A program made the position numbers and the translations under genes. Shown here one piece after another: positions 14,910 through 23,895 of a DNA stretch of 31,857 bases (position 1 is its first letter; each line of letters opens with the position of its first letter). Source of the DNA: Bacillota bacterium (GTDB lineage Bacteria > Bacillota > Clostridia > Christensenellales > Borkfalkiaceae). The stretch lies in contig QAKO01000011.1 in assembly GCA_003343765.1 (NCBI GenBank), positions 1-31,857 on the forward strand. The letters are read 5' to 3'. A model generated the notes under the pieces. It was not told the DNA's origin, made no database searches, and worked only from the letters and a program-made list of their open reading frames with translations.

Positions 14910-16277
14910 TCATGCCTGTTTCGTATCATCTTCGTCCGATTCCTGTTTTTTCGGAACGTCGGCCGATGCACTTACAGCGGACGCCATTTTATTCATTTTA
15001 TAAGAGGGAAGATCGATGATGCAGACAATAAACCCTGCACACACAAACCCGATCAGAAGTCCGCCGATACCTGCGACGACCGAACTTACGCCGCCCGTCA
15101 CCGCAAGTTTTTTGCTTTGCAGGCGGAAATACGACTGCAAAGCAAAAAACTCCATCTGCACGTTTTTGAAGATCTGCGTCTGCTCTTCCAATAAACTGCA
15201 ATAGCGGTTGAGCTTATCGTCGAAACTCTTGTTCCGCGCCGCATTTTCTTCTTCCGTAAGTTTGACGTTTTCTTCGATCTGCGCCGCTTCCGTTTCGCAG
15301 GATACCTTTTCCTGATACAACTTCACAATCTTGATACGGACATCCTCCGTCAGCGCCGAATCCGCGCCGCTCGATGTCAGTTCGTCCAGTATAGTCTGGT
15401 ACTGATCGATCTGTATCTGTAAATTCTTGATTCTCTGTTCCAGAATCTCCAAATTATCGGGTGCTTCCGCAATATATGCCGCAAGGTTGTAAATATACCC
15501 TTTTACGCTCAATTCATCCAGCACGGTTTTCTGCGTATCTTTATTGAACACAGCGTCGCAACGGGAACGATACGAATCCAGCGTACCGGTCACGGTTTTA
15601 CCGTCCGCACCGACGTACGTGATCGTAAAATACGCACCCTTGGTCAAAATCAACTCGTCATACAGATTCAGAAGATAATCGTGCTGTGAGATCAGATAAT
15701 TGATCTTCTGTTCATACGTTACCACCTGACTGTCGCGGAAATTATTTAAATACGTGTCATAAGAAGCATCGCTGACCAGGCTCTGTGCATGCGTAACAGG
15801 GTACTGCGCTACCAGCGAAAGAAAATCCTGCGCCTGTTTCGAATCCTGAAAATATTCCGTCCCGACCGTGATCTTCATCAGCGTATTCACCTGGACATCC
15901 GTCGCCGTTCCCGACGTATTCAGGTTTGTCTGCGTAATGGAAATACCATCGTCTTCGAGCATTTTTTCCACGTCGACCGAATCAAACGCTCCCTCGCCCT
16001 GCTCCTTGACCAGGTTGAGTACTTCCAAAGAAATCGTATCTTCTGCACGGAATGCCGTCCCGTCCGGATACATGCTCTGCGTCGCTCCCGAAGTCAATCC
16101 CGGAAACGAGATATAATAACTCATCTGATAATTCTGATGATTGTTGTTGTACCAGAACTGCACCGCACAGAAAAACAGAATCCCAAACGCAACGGTTACC
16201 GCAATCACCGGCCAGATCCTCTTCCGGATCATTCGGAATATATCGCCGATCGTGATGATACTTTCTTCGTTTTCCAT
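14910..16277 (-). CDS. Wzz-like chain-length / polysaccharide co-polymerase protein
   Basis: 455 residues with the two-membrane-segment layout of this family: an N-terminal segment at ~20-41 (IWPVIAVTVAFGILFFCAVQFW), a large extracytoplasmic part rich in coiled coil (~275-395), and a C-terminal segment at ~400-425 followed by a short acidic cytoplasmic tail. The start SIITIGDIFRMIRKRIWPVI is typical. It should control polymer length together with Wzy. There is no fused or adjacent tyrosine kinase (no Walker motif or Tyr-rich tail), unlike most Gram-positive Wzd/Wze pairs. AAAGGAG precedes the ATG. Confidence 0.85.
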   Translation of the reverse strand: MENEESIITIGDIFRMIRKRIWPVIAVTVAFGILFFCAVQFWYNNNHQNYQMSYYISFPGLTSGATQSMYPDGTAFRAEDTISLEVLNLVKEQGEGAFDSVDVEKMLEDDGISITQTNLNTSGTATDVQVNTLMKITVGTEYFQDSKQAQDFLSLVAQYPVTHAQSLVSDASYDTYLNNFRDSQVVTYEQKINYLISQHDYLLNLYDELILTKGAYFTITYVGADGKTVTGTLDSYRSRCDAVFNKDTQKTVLDELSVKGYIYNLAAYIAEAPDNLEILEQRIKNLQIQIDQYQTILDELTSSGADSALTEDVRIKIVKLYQEKVSCETEAAQIEENVKLTEEENAARNKSFDDKLNRYCSLLEEQTQIFKNVQMEFFALQSYFRLQSKKLAVTGGVSSVVAGIGGLLIGFVCAGFIVCIIDLPSYKMNKMASAVSASADVPKKQESDEDDTKQA

Positions 16278-16319
16278 TCTACCATCTCCTTTATTGCTTT
16301 TTCCTCATTGGTATTCCGT

Positions 16320-18149
16320 TTACTCCTGAGGCTTATATGTAGTCACAAGTTCTGCCACAAGCTCCTTCATGTCAAACGTTTCTTCATATGCCGCTTTATA
16401 CAGTTTGTCCAATTCCGCCCAAAGAAATCCCTCGTCAATGTCGATAGGATTGGCAATATTGATCAATCCGTTTTCCGTCGTCTGCATACCTTCCTCGTCC
16501 ATCAGACGTTCTTCGTAGAGTTTTTCGCCCGGACGAAGCCCCGTACACTTGATCTCGATATCCACGCCCGGTTCCAGCCCCGAAAGCTTGATCAGATTGT
16601 ACGCAAGGTCATAAATGCGGACAGGCTCGCCCATATCAAGCACAAAGATCTGACCGCCCTTTGCATAGGCACCCGCCTGCAAAACCAAAGACACCGCTTC
16701 CGGAATCGTCATGAAATAACGGATGATGTCCTTATGCGTCACCGTCACGGGACCGCCTTCCGCGATCTGCTTTTCAAAAAGCGGAATAACCGATCCGTTG
16801 GATCCAAGCACATTGCCGAACCGCACTGCCACAAAATTTGTCTTGCTGTGACGGCCGAGCGTCTGAATGATCATTTCGCAGATACGTTTGGTCGCGCCCA
16901 TGACGTTGGTCGGGTTTACAGCCTTGTCCGTCGAGATCTGCACAAACGTCTTCACGCCGTACTTGTCCGCACATTTGGCGACGTTCAGCGTGCCGAACAC
17001 ATTGTTCTTCACCGCTTCGTTGGGACTGGTCTCCATGAGCGGCACGTGCTTATGCGCCGCCGCATTAAAGACGATATCGGGATGGTATTTTTCAAATACA
17101 TCCTCCATTTTCCCCTTATCCCGCACACTTGCGATCAGCGTAAGCAGATTCAGTTCGGGATGACGGCGTTTCAATTCCTGTTCGATATCGTACGCGTTGT
17201 TTTCGTAGATATCCAGAATGATCAGCTGTTTGGGATTGTGGACGGCGATCTGACGGCAAAGCTCGCTGCCGATGGAACCGCCGCCGCCCGTGATAAGCAC
17301 GACGCGGCCTTCGATATATCCGACGATCTCGTCCAGATTGACTTTGATCTGTTCCCTGCCCAGAAGGTCGATGATCTGCACGGGGCGCAGAGCCGAAACG
17401 CTCGCTTCGCCCTTGACGATCTGGTAAATACCCGGCAGGATCTTCACCTTGCACTTGGTGGTCTTGCAGATATCGAAAATATTTTGTATTTTCTTTTTCG
17501 GAACAGACGGCATCGCAATAAGGATCTCTTCGATTTCGTACAGCTCCGCAAATTTTTTGATATCTTTTGTCGAACCCACGATCATAACGTTTCCGACGCT
17601 CTTGCCGAGTTTGGCGGGATCGTCGTCGACGATGCACACGGGGTTATAATCGATCTTGTCGCTGGTCTGGATCTCGCGTATGAGCATGGCGCCCGCATCG
17701 CCGCCGCCCACGATCATGGTGCGGATCTTTTTCTCGTCGTCCTTCTTTACGATATATTTGTAAGCACCATACATACGTTTGGAAAAACGGATCAGAAGCA
17801 CCAGGATCGTCAGCATTAGCACATACAAAATACACGTGCGCACGCCGCAGACTTCATCGAAAAAGAAAATATAAACAACATTTACGCCGAGAATACAAAG
17901 CCCTGCGGCGATAACTTTGATGGTATCGATGATGCCGACCGTACTCAGCGAAAGCGAATACAGGCGGAAAACGATCAGGAAAACTGCAACCGTAAGGATG
18001 TTGCACAGATACCAATATAACAGATCCCAATCCCAGATGATCTCCGCATGCACAATGAGCATGGAAACTAGCATCGAGAGCGTCAGTGCGACAAAATCGC
18101 AGACGGCGATGATCACGATATCTTTCGCTCCGGGGTGAAATTTACTCAT
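16320..18149 (-). CDS. membrane-bound UDP-sugar 4,6-dehydratase (PglF/CapD/EpsC-like)
   Basis: 609 residues. Four membrane segments lie at about 10-33, 46-64, 78-96 and 107-122. A CoA-binding-like Rossmann domain with MIVGGGDAG (145-153) follows, then the catalytic SDR domain with VVLITGGGGSIGSE (283-296), HKHVPLME, and STDKAVNPTNVMGATK. Met417 and Lys421 take the place of the Tyr-x3-Lys pair, as is normal for this subfamily. The enzyme converts UDP-GlcNAc to UDP-4-keto-6-deoxy-hexose at the cytoplasmic face. UDP-GlcNAc is supplied by the three genes before it, and the aminotransferase after it is the likely next step. GGAG precedes the ATG at 18149. Confidence 0.93.
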   Translation of the reverse strand: MSKFHPGAKDIVIIAVCDFVALTLSMLVSMLIVHAEIIWDWDLLYWYLCNILTVAVFLIVFRLYSLSLSTVGIIDTIKVIAAGLCILGVNVVYIFFFDEVCGVRTCILYVLMLTILVLLIRFSKRMYGAYKYIVKKDDEKKIRTMIVGGGDAGAMLIREIQTSDKIDYNPVCIVDDDPAKLGKSVGNVMIVGSTKDIKKFAELYEIEEILIAMPSVPKKKIQNIFDICKTTKCKVKILPGIYQIVKGEASVSALRPVQIIDLLGREQIKVNLDEIVGYIEGRVVLITGGGGSIGSELCRQIAVHNPKQLIILDIYENNAYDIEQELKRRHPELNLLTLIASVRDKGKMEDVFEKYHPDIVFNAAAHKHVPLMETSPNEAVKNNVFGTLNVAKCADKYGVKTFVQISTDKAVNPTNVMGATKRICEMIIQTLGRHSKTNFVAVRFGNVLGSNGSVIPLFEKQIAEGGPVTVTHKDIIRYFMTIPEAVSLVLQAGAYAKGGQIFVLDMGEPVRIYDLAYNLIKLSGLEPGVDIEIKCTGLRPGEKLYEERLMDEEGMQTTENGLINIANPIDIDEGFLWAELDKLYKAAYEETFDMKELVAELVTTYKPQE

Positions 18150-18175
18150 AACTTTCTCCGTAAAATATCTTCTGT

Positions 18176-20011
18176 TTATTCGACCGTAACGCTCTTGGCA
18201 AGGTTTCTGGGCTTATCGACATCCAATCCGCGCGCAACGCTGACGTAGTAAGCGAGCAACTGCAGCGGCACCACGGCAAGAACGGCGGAAAACAGCGGTT
18301 CCGTTTTGGGAACATAGACGGTAAATTCGGCTTTGTCTTCCACAAAGTAGTTTCCGACAGCAGTGAGAGCCATCAGATACGCACCGCGGCTGTGTACTTC
18401 CACCATATTGCTCAGCGTCTTTTCAATAAGTTCTGCCTGTGTAAGCACACCCACGACCAGCGTACCGTCTTCGATAAGGCTGATGGTACCGTGTTTGAGT
18501 TCGCCCGCCGCATACGCTTCCGAATGAATGTAACTGATCTCTTTGAGTTTTAAGCTCCCTTCCATGCTCACGGCGTAATCGACGCCCCTGCCGATAAAGA
18601 AAATATCGCGGTTATTGGCGATCTTCGCCGCAAACTGCTGCAAAGATTCTTTTTCGTCCAGCACCGTTTCGAGTTTCTCGGGCAAAGCGGTCAGTTCGCC
18701 GATCAGCGTTTCATACCGCTCTTTTTCGATTTCTCCGCGCACATATGCAAACTGAACGGCCAGAAGATACCCTGCCGCCAGCTGTGTACTGTATGCTTTC
18801 GTCGTGGCAACGGCGATCTCGGGGCCGGCTTTGGTGTAAAAGACCATATCCGCCTCGCGCGCGATAGAAGATCCCAAAACGTTGACGACCGCAAGCGTGG
18901 GAACCTTTCTGCGCTTTGCTTCGCGCAGGGCGGCGAGACTGTCCGCCGTTTCTCCCGACTGGCTGATCACGACGACCAGCGTATCCTCGGAAAGGATCGG
19001 GTCGCGGTAACGGAATTCACTTGCCAGCTCCACGCGGACGGGAATACGCGCCAATTTTTCGGTGACGTACTGCATGACCATTCCCGCATGATACGCCGAA
19101 CCGCAGGCAACGACCTGTATTTCGCGGAAAGAACGGATCTGCTCGTCCGTAAGCCCCGTCTGCGAAAGATCGATCTTTTTCCCATGCACGAATTCGCCGA
19201 TCGTGTCGCGTACGGCACGCGGCTGCTCGTGGATCTCTTTCATCATGAAATGCTTGAATCCGCCGCGCTCCGCCGCCTCTTCGTTCCAGTCGATATGCAC
19301 GCGCTCTTTCTGCAGCACGTTTTTATCCAGATCGTAAAACTCCGCCCGGCCTTTTTGCAGCCGCGCGATCTCCATGTTGTCTATATAATAGACATCGCGG
19401 GTATAGCGCAGGATCGCCGGTACGTCGGAAGCGAGAAAGGTTTCACCCTCCCCCACGCCGATGATCATCGGACTGTCCTTTCGCGCCACAAAAATTTCAT
19501 CGGGATATTCGTCGAACATCACCGCCAGCGCATACGATCCGCGCACGCGCAGCATGAAACTGATCAGTGCTTCCAGCGGATCGTTGCATTTCTTGAAATA
19601 GTAATCGATCAGCTTGATTGCGACTTCCGTATCCGTCTGCGAATAAAAAGAATATCCCGCATTCGTAAGTTTCCTGTGAAGATCGGCATAATTTTCAATG
19701 ATGCCGTTATGCACGCCGAACAGCGTCTTTTCGTCGTTGTAATGCGGATGCGCATTGCTCTCCGACGGTTCGCCGTGCGTAGCCCAGCGCGTATGCCCGA
19801 TTCCGCACGTCCCCGGAACCGTTCTGCCGTCGTCCGTCTTTTCGACAAGGCTTTTCAGTCTGCCTTTCGCCTTGACGACCGTCACTTTTCCCGACGGCCC
19901 GCGCACTGCGATACCTGCGGAATCATACCCGCGGTATTCCAGTTTTTTCAGCCCGTCCAGAAGGATGGGCGCTGCCCTTTTATTTCCTGTATATCCTGTT
20001 ATGCCGCACAT
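18176..20011 (-). CDS. glmS: glutamine-fructose-6-phosphate aminotransferase (glucosamine-6-P synthase)
   Basis: 611 residues, full length. It starts MCGITGYTG, with Cys2 as the glutaminase nucleophile after Met removal. The class II amidotransferase domain covers about 1-240 (GIGHTRWATHGEPSE, GVHNGIIENY). Two SIS sugar-isomerase domains follow (ACGSAYHAG, ISQSGETADSL) and the protein ends LDVDKPRNLAKSVTVE, the conserved C-terminus. It makes glucosamine-6-phosphate from fructose-6-phosphate and glutamine, the entry to UDP-GlcNAc. The gene begins nine bases after glmM, so there is no room for a glmS ribozyme directly before it. Confidence 0.98.
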   Translation of the reverse strand: MCGITGYTGNKRAAPILLDGLKKLEYRGYDSAGIAVRGPSGKVTVVKAKGRLKSLVEKTDDGRTVPGTCGIGHTRWATHGEPSESNAHPHYNDEKTLFGVHNGIIENYADLHRKLTNAGYSFYSQTDTEVAIKLIDYYFKKCNDPLEALISFMLRVRGSYALAVMFDEYPDEIFVARKDSPMIIGVGEGETFLASDVPAILRYTRDVYYIDNMEIARLQKGRAEFYDLDKNVLQKERVHIDWNEEAAERGGFKHFMMKEIHEQPRAVRDTIGEFVHGKKIDLSQTGLTDEQIRSFREIQVVACGSAYHAGMVMQYVTEKLARIPVRVELASEFRYRDPILSEDTLVVVISQSGETADSLAALREAKRRKVPTLAVVNVLGSSIAREADMVFYTKAGPEIAVATTKAYSTQLAAGYLLAVQFAYVRGEIEKERYETLIGELTALPEKLETVLDEKESLQQFAAKIANNRDIFFIGRGVDYAVSMEGSLKLKEISYIHSEAYAAGELKHGTISLIEDGTLVVGVLTQAELIEKTLSNMVEVHSRGAYLMALTAVGNYFVEDKAEFTVYVPKTEPLFSAVLAVVPLQLLAYYVSVARGLDVDKPRNLAKSVTVE

Positions 20012-20020
20012 AATCCCATC

Positions 20021-21406
20021 CTATACGGCATAGCCTTTCGCACGGATCACTCCGGCAACGGATTCCGTCAGACGCTTGCATTCCTGCTCCGAACGAGCTT
20101 CTACCATGACGCGGATCACCGGCTCCGTACCCGATTCGCGCACGAGGATTCTTCCGTCTTCGCCCAGCTCGCTTTCCGCGCTCCGGATTGCCGCCTGCAC
20201 ATCCGCATCCTGCCGCACGGCGGCTTTATCGGCAACGCGCACGTTGACGATCACCTGCGGATAGATCTGCAAAGGTGCCGCCAGCTGCGAAAGCGTCGCC
20301 TTTTTCGCCATCATCACTTCCATGATCTTCAGGCTCGTCAGGATCCCGTCGCCCGTCGTCGCATACTTGGAAAAAATTATATGCCCCGACTGTTCTCCGC
20401 CGATCCTGCAGCCGTGCTGCTGCATATATTCGTAAACATATTTGTCTCCGACTGCCGTCTTTGCATACCCGATGCCTGCTTCATCAAAAGCTTTGTAAAG
20501 CCCCAGATTGCTCATGACCGTCGTGACGACCGTGTTCGTCAGAAGTTTTCCGCGCTCTTTCATGTACGTTCCGTAAATGTAAAGGATCCCGTCACCGTCC
20601 ACTACATTCCCGTTTTCATCCACGCACAGACAGCGGTCGGCGTCGCCGTCGTAGGCAAACCCGACATCCAACCCTTTTTCCTTTACCAGGCGGCAAAGTC
20701 CTTCGATATGCGTCGAACCCGCATTCTCGTTCACATTGAATCCGTTCGGCTCCGCATTGATGACCGTAACTTTCGCCCCCAACGCTTCAAACACGCACTT
20801 GGCGATATTCCACGCCGAACCGTTCGCACAGTCCAGCCCCACGTGCTTGCCCTTGAACGAATACATTCCGATCGAAATCAGATACCCTATGTAACGGTTT
20901 CTGCCCGATGCGTAATCCACCGTCTTTCCGATCTTTTCCCTCTGCGCGTACGGAACTTCGGCAACCTTTTCGCCGAATAGCTCCAAGTTTCCGTCGATAT
21001 AGTCTTCCACAAGCGAAATGGTCGCTTCGTCCATCTTTTCGCCGTTGTTGTTGATCAGTTTTATCCCGTTGTCGTAATACGGATTATGACTCGCCGAAAT
21101 CATGATCCCGCAGTCAAAATCATCGACCCGCGTAACGTATGCGACCGACGGCGTCGTGGTAACGTGCAGAATATACGCATCCGCCCCCGAAGCACACAGC
21201 CCCGCAGCCAATACGTACTCGAACATATAGCTCGAACGGCGCGTATCTTTCCCGATCACGACGCGCGCCGGAGTATCCACTCCCCTGCGCCGCCGCAATT
21301 CTCCATAATAATAGCCCAAAAATCTGCCTACTTTATATGCATGTTCCGCGGTCAGCGTCTTGTTCGCCTCACCGCGGAATCCGTCCGTTCCGAAATATCT
21401 TCCCAT
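20021..21406 (-). CDS. glmM: phosphoglucosamine mutase
   Basis: 461 residues. The catalytic phosphoserine is Ser106 in MISASHNPYYDNG. The metal loop DGDADR, the sugar-specificity loop GGEQSGH and the phosphate-binding RESGTEPVIRVM near the C-terminus are all present, in a protein that begins MGRYFGTDGFRG as in GlmM. It converts glucosamine-6-phosphate to glucosamine-1-phosphate. AAGGAA precedes the ATG. It sits between a GlmU-like acetyltransferase-fold protein and glmS, making a UDP-GlcNAc supply cassette at the head of the polysaccharide operon. Confidence 0.97.
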   Translation of the reverse strand: MGRYFGTDGFRGEANKTLTAEHAYKVGRFLGYYYGELRRRRGVDTPARVVIGKDTRRSSYMFEYVLAAGLCASGADAYILHVTTTPSVAYVTRVDDFDCGIMISASHNPYYDNGIKLINNNGEKMDEATISLVEDYIDGNLELFGEKVAEVPYAQREKIGKTVDYASGRNRYIGYLISIGMYSFKGKHVGLDCANGSAWNIAKCVFEALGAKVTVINAEPNGFNVNENAGSTHIEGLCRLVKEKGLDVGFAYDGDADRCLCVDENGNVVDGDGILYIYGTYMKERGKLLTNTVVTTVMSNLGLYKAFDEAGIGYAKTAVGDKYVYEYMQQHGCRIGGEQSGHIIFSKYATTGDGILTSLKIMEVMMAKKATLSQLAAPLQIYPQVIVNVRVADKAAVRQDADVQAAIRSAESELGEDGRILVRESGTEPVIRVMVEARSEQECKRLTESVAGVIRAKGYAV

Positions 21407-21419
21407 CGTAAATTCCTTT

Positions 21420-22085
21420 TCAACTTTTTCTTACCACCAGATCCGCACCCTTATAAATACTTTCTCCCGGTATATACCCGCGCACACTCGACAGCGGATA
21501 AATGTTCGTATGACGGCCGATGACCGTGCCGGGGTTGAGTACGCTGTTGCATCCCACTTCCACAAAATCACCCAGCATCGCGCCGAATTTTTTGAGTCCC
21601 GTTTCCAGTTTTTCTCCGCCGCAACGCACGCTGACGAGAGTTTTATCCGATTTTACATTGGACGTCACCGAACCCGCTCCCATATGCGATTTGTACCCGA
21701 GAATACTGTCCCCGACATAATTGAAATGCGGTACCTGCACATTGTCAAACAAGATCGCATTTTTCAGTTCCACTGAGTTCCCGACAACACAATTCTCGCC
21801 GATCAACGCGCTTCCGCGCACAAAAGCACAGTGACGTACCTCCGTTTTCGCTCCCACAATGCACGGTGCGCCCAGATACGCCGTCGGTGCCACTTTCGCC
21901 GTTTTATGCACCCATACCTGCGGCAGAATTTCGTCGTATTGCTCTTTATCCAACTGCGCCCCGAGCTGCAGAATAAAATCTTTCAGTCCCGCCAACGCTT
22001 CCCAGGGATATTTAAACTGTCTGAGATACTCCCCCGCCGCCGTGTGCGACAGGTCGTATAAATCCGGAATTTTCAAGCCTTCCAT
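21420..22085 (-). CDS. left-handed beta-helix protein related to the GlmU acetyltransferase half
   Basis: 221 residues. After a ~50-residue helical start (PWEALAGLKDFILQLG) come hexapeptide repeats of the left-handed beta-helix type from about 55 to 205 (VHKTAKVAPTAYLG, IVGAKTEVRHCAFVRGSALIG, VVGNSVELKNAILFD, NVQVPHFNYVGDSILG, GTVIGRHTNIYPLSSVRG). The phrase VPHFNYVGDSILG corresponds to the acetyl-acceptor region of GlmU. There is no N-terminal nucleotidyltransferase domain. With glmM and glmS directly downstream, N-acetylation of glucosamine-1-phosphate is a fair guess, but a different sugar acetyltransferase or binding role is possible. First gene of the operon, 86 bases after a strong promoter. 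Confidence 0.8.
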   Translation of the reverse strand: MEGLKIPDLYDLSHTAAGEYLRQFKYPWEALAGLKDFILQLGAQLDKEQYDEILPQVWVHKTAKVAPTAYLGAPCIVGAKTEVRHCAFVRGSALIGENCVVGNSVELKNAILFDNVQVPHFNYVGDSILGYKSHMGAGSVTSNVKSDKTLVSVRCGGEKLETGLKKFGAMLGDFVEVGCNSVLNPGTVIGRHTNIYPLSSVRGYIPGESIYKGADLVVRKS

Positions 22086-22170
22086 GTTCTGCTTCTCCCG
22101 AAATATGTTCTATATATAGTCTTTTCATTTCAATACAGCATAGCTTCATAACAGAATGAAATCAAGAAAA

Positions 22171-22199
22171 ATTTTACTACATCCATACTGTTTTGTCAA
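22171..22199 (-). promoter_or_regulatory. main SigA promoter of the polysaccharide operon
   Basis: On the minus strand a perfect TTGACA (22194-22199), a 17-base spacer and TAAAAT (22171-22176). The start lies near 22164, giving a ~79-base leader. It drives the array from 22085 down to 3641. Confidence 0.8.
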
Positions 22200-22286
22200 G
22201 GTTAACTTTGTGAACAATCTGCGATATTTTGTGTAATTTCCTTCCAGTCTCTGTCATACTTGCATTGCAAAACCCTGCTGCAGCCA

Positions 22287-23768
22287 TCATTCTTCCGTTG
22301 AATCGGCATTCTGCAGACGATTTTCTTCTTGCTGCGCAGCGTCCGCTGCGCCGCCCTCAAGGGTTTGTTCGGCTTTGGCGTCGCGCTCGCATTTTTCGTA
22401 ATCTTTTTCGCACATGGCGATCAGCATGGAATACACGAGCGTCGGGAATATATGGAACAAATGATTGTCCGCCATACTCATTCCGCTCAGGATCAGGATC
22501 ACGAGAAAGAAAAAGATGCGCTCGACCGACGGTTTGCGGAATATGAGAATCGCTCCCTGCACAAGGTGAAATGTATACGCCGCAACACCCAGAATGCCGC
22601 AGGATGCAAGCAGTTGAATGTATGTGTTATGATACATATCGGGAAAAACCCAGTTTTCAATGTTGTATGACCAATCGGGCGCGATGGGCGTATAGAATCC
22701 CACCCCGAAAATCGGAGCGCGCAGAAAGTTCTTCACTCCGTTTTCCCAGATATGCCAACGGCCGGAATCGTTAAACCCGTGTTCGATATAATATTTGAAA
22801 ACCCGCCACAATTCATTCGGCACAAAGACAAAACAAATGAGAACAACAATAAAAACAATGTTGAAAATACGCACAAAGCGCACATATCTGCCTTTTATGC
22901 TCAAAAGGATCATACAGACGACCAGTACCGCCCCACCCACAAACACAGATGTACGGCTGAGCGTCATGACTACCCCCACAAAGGTGAGAAGTCCGAAAAT
23001 ATAATACGCAACACCGTAACGGCTTTTGTAAGTCAGATAAAAACAGGCAGGCATGAACATTGCAAGCATTCCGCCGATGTTGTTGCTCATTCCCCAACCC
23101 AGAACAAATTCGTTTTTATTCTGCGGTTGATCGAAAACAAACATTTCCAGAAGCTGTATAAGGATCACGGCACAAGCAAGCACCAAAATCCGTGCAATGT
23201 ATTCCGGCGTTTTTTCCGTCCATTCGGCGGTATTGTAAAAATAAATATAAAAATAAATAAACGAAAAGGCAATCCCGATCCCCAGCACAAGATTTGCGAT
23301 GGTATAGCCGCTGTAAAAAATGCCGTTCAGAATAAGCACTGCACCCAGCGCAAACAGCCCCCAGCGGGCCTTGGTCGGAGTGCGGAAAACATTGCCTGTT
23401 CCCTTGTATGCGATCATACGGAAAACCGTAGAAGCAAATACCAGTCCGAACAAAACGCCGAGCGTAGCCAGTATAGCCGGATCATACAGATAATCGGATT
23501 TGTACGGAGGCTGCGGCGTATGCTTCTGACTGACAGCATAAACCGCCAGAACGAGCGGAACGATCAGCGATTTTGTATCACGGCAGAAAATTGTCCCGAA
23601 AATTGCGACCAAAGCCGTTAAAACATAAAAAGCAAGCTCCAGCCCTGTAAACGAGCAGATAAGTGCCAATGCAGCATAAACGACGGGATACCGGTTTCCG
23701 TCCAGAAAATCCGTTATCTTATGCATGACCGTATTTTCACGGATCTTTTCGATTTTTTGATAAAGCAT
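22287..23768 (-). CDS. O-antigen ligase / Wzy-like membrane protein
   Basis: 493 residues with about 11-12 hydrophobic segments. The large extracytoplasmic loop around residues 335-390 contains GFNDSGRWHIWENGVKNFL and PIFGVGFYTP followed by DMYHNTYIQLLASCGILG, the characteristic pattern of the O-antigen ligase (PF04932) family with its conserved Arg and His. The C-terminal ~45 residues are a hydrophilic, Glu/Ala-rich tail. It could be a second polymerase or the ligase that attaches finished polymer to the envelope. It has its own promoter and lies just upstream of the main operon. The ATG at 23768 is used rather than an in-frame TTG two codons earlier. Confidence 0.82.
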   Translation of the reverse strand: MLYQKIEKIRENTVMHKITDFLDGNRYPVVYAALALICSFTGLELAFYVLTALVAIFGTIFCRDTKSLIVPLVLAVYAVSQKHTPQPPYKSDYLYDPAILATLGVLFGLVFASTVFRMIAYKGTGNVFRTPTKARWGLFALGAVLILNGIFYSGYTIANLVLGIGIAFSFIYFYIYFYNTAEWTEKTPEYIARILVLACAVILIQLLEMFVFDQPQNKNEFVLGWGMSNNIGGMLAMFMPACFYLTYKSRYGVAYYIFGLLTFVGVVMTLSRTSVFVGGAVLVVCMILLSIKGRYVRFVRIFNIVFIVVLICFVFVPNELWRVFKYYIEHGFNDSGRWHIWENGVKNFLRAPIFGVGFYTPIAPDWSYNIENWVFPDMYHNTYIQLLASCGILGVAAYTFHLVQGAILIFRKPSVERIFFFLVILILSGMSMADNHLFHIFPTLVYSMLIAMCEKDYEKCERDAKAEQTLEGGAADAAQQEENRLQNADSTEE

Positions 23769-23895
23769 AGTCAATCTCTTACGGCAAATACCCGAAAAGT
23801 ATCTGCCTGTTTTTTCATTTTCCGATGCACGGTCTGAATTCCATCCCGTATTGAACCCTTTTTCGGCTCCCTACCGAGAATCCGTCCCGCGCAAT

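Noticed and set aside
15789..17819. Plus-strand open frame of 676 codons antisense to the Wzz-like and dehydratase genes
   Set aside because: It lies opposite two well-identified genes, has His/Arg/Phe-rich sequence typical of antisense frames, and shows no domain.
19088..20980. Plus-strand open frame of 630 codons antisense to glmS and glmM
   Set aside because: Same reasoning: it mirrors conserved genes and has no recognisable protein features.
20012..22170. glmS ribozyme
   Set aside because: Only nine bases separate glmM and glmS, and the operon leader is about 79 bases, too short for the ribozyme.
22752..23621. Plus-strand open frame of 289 codons opposite the ligase-like gene
   Set aside because: Asn/Lys/His-rich antisense frame of a hydrophobic membrane-protein gene.
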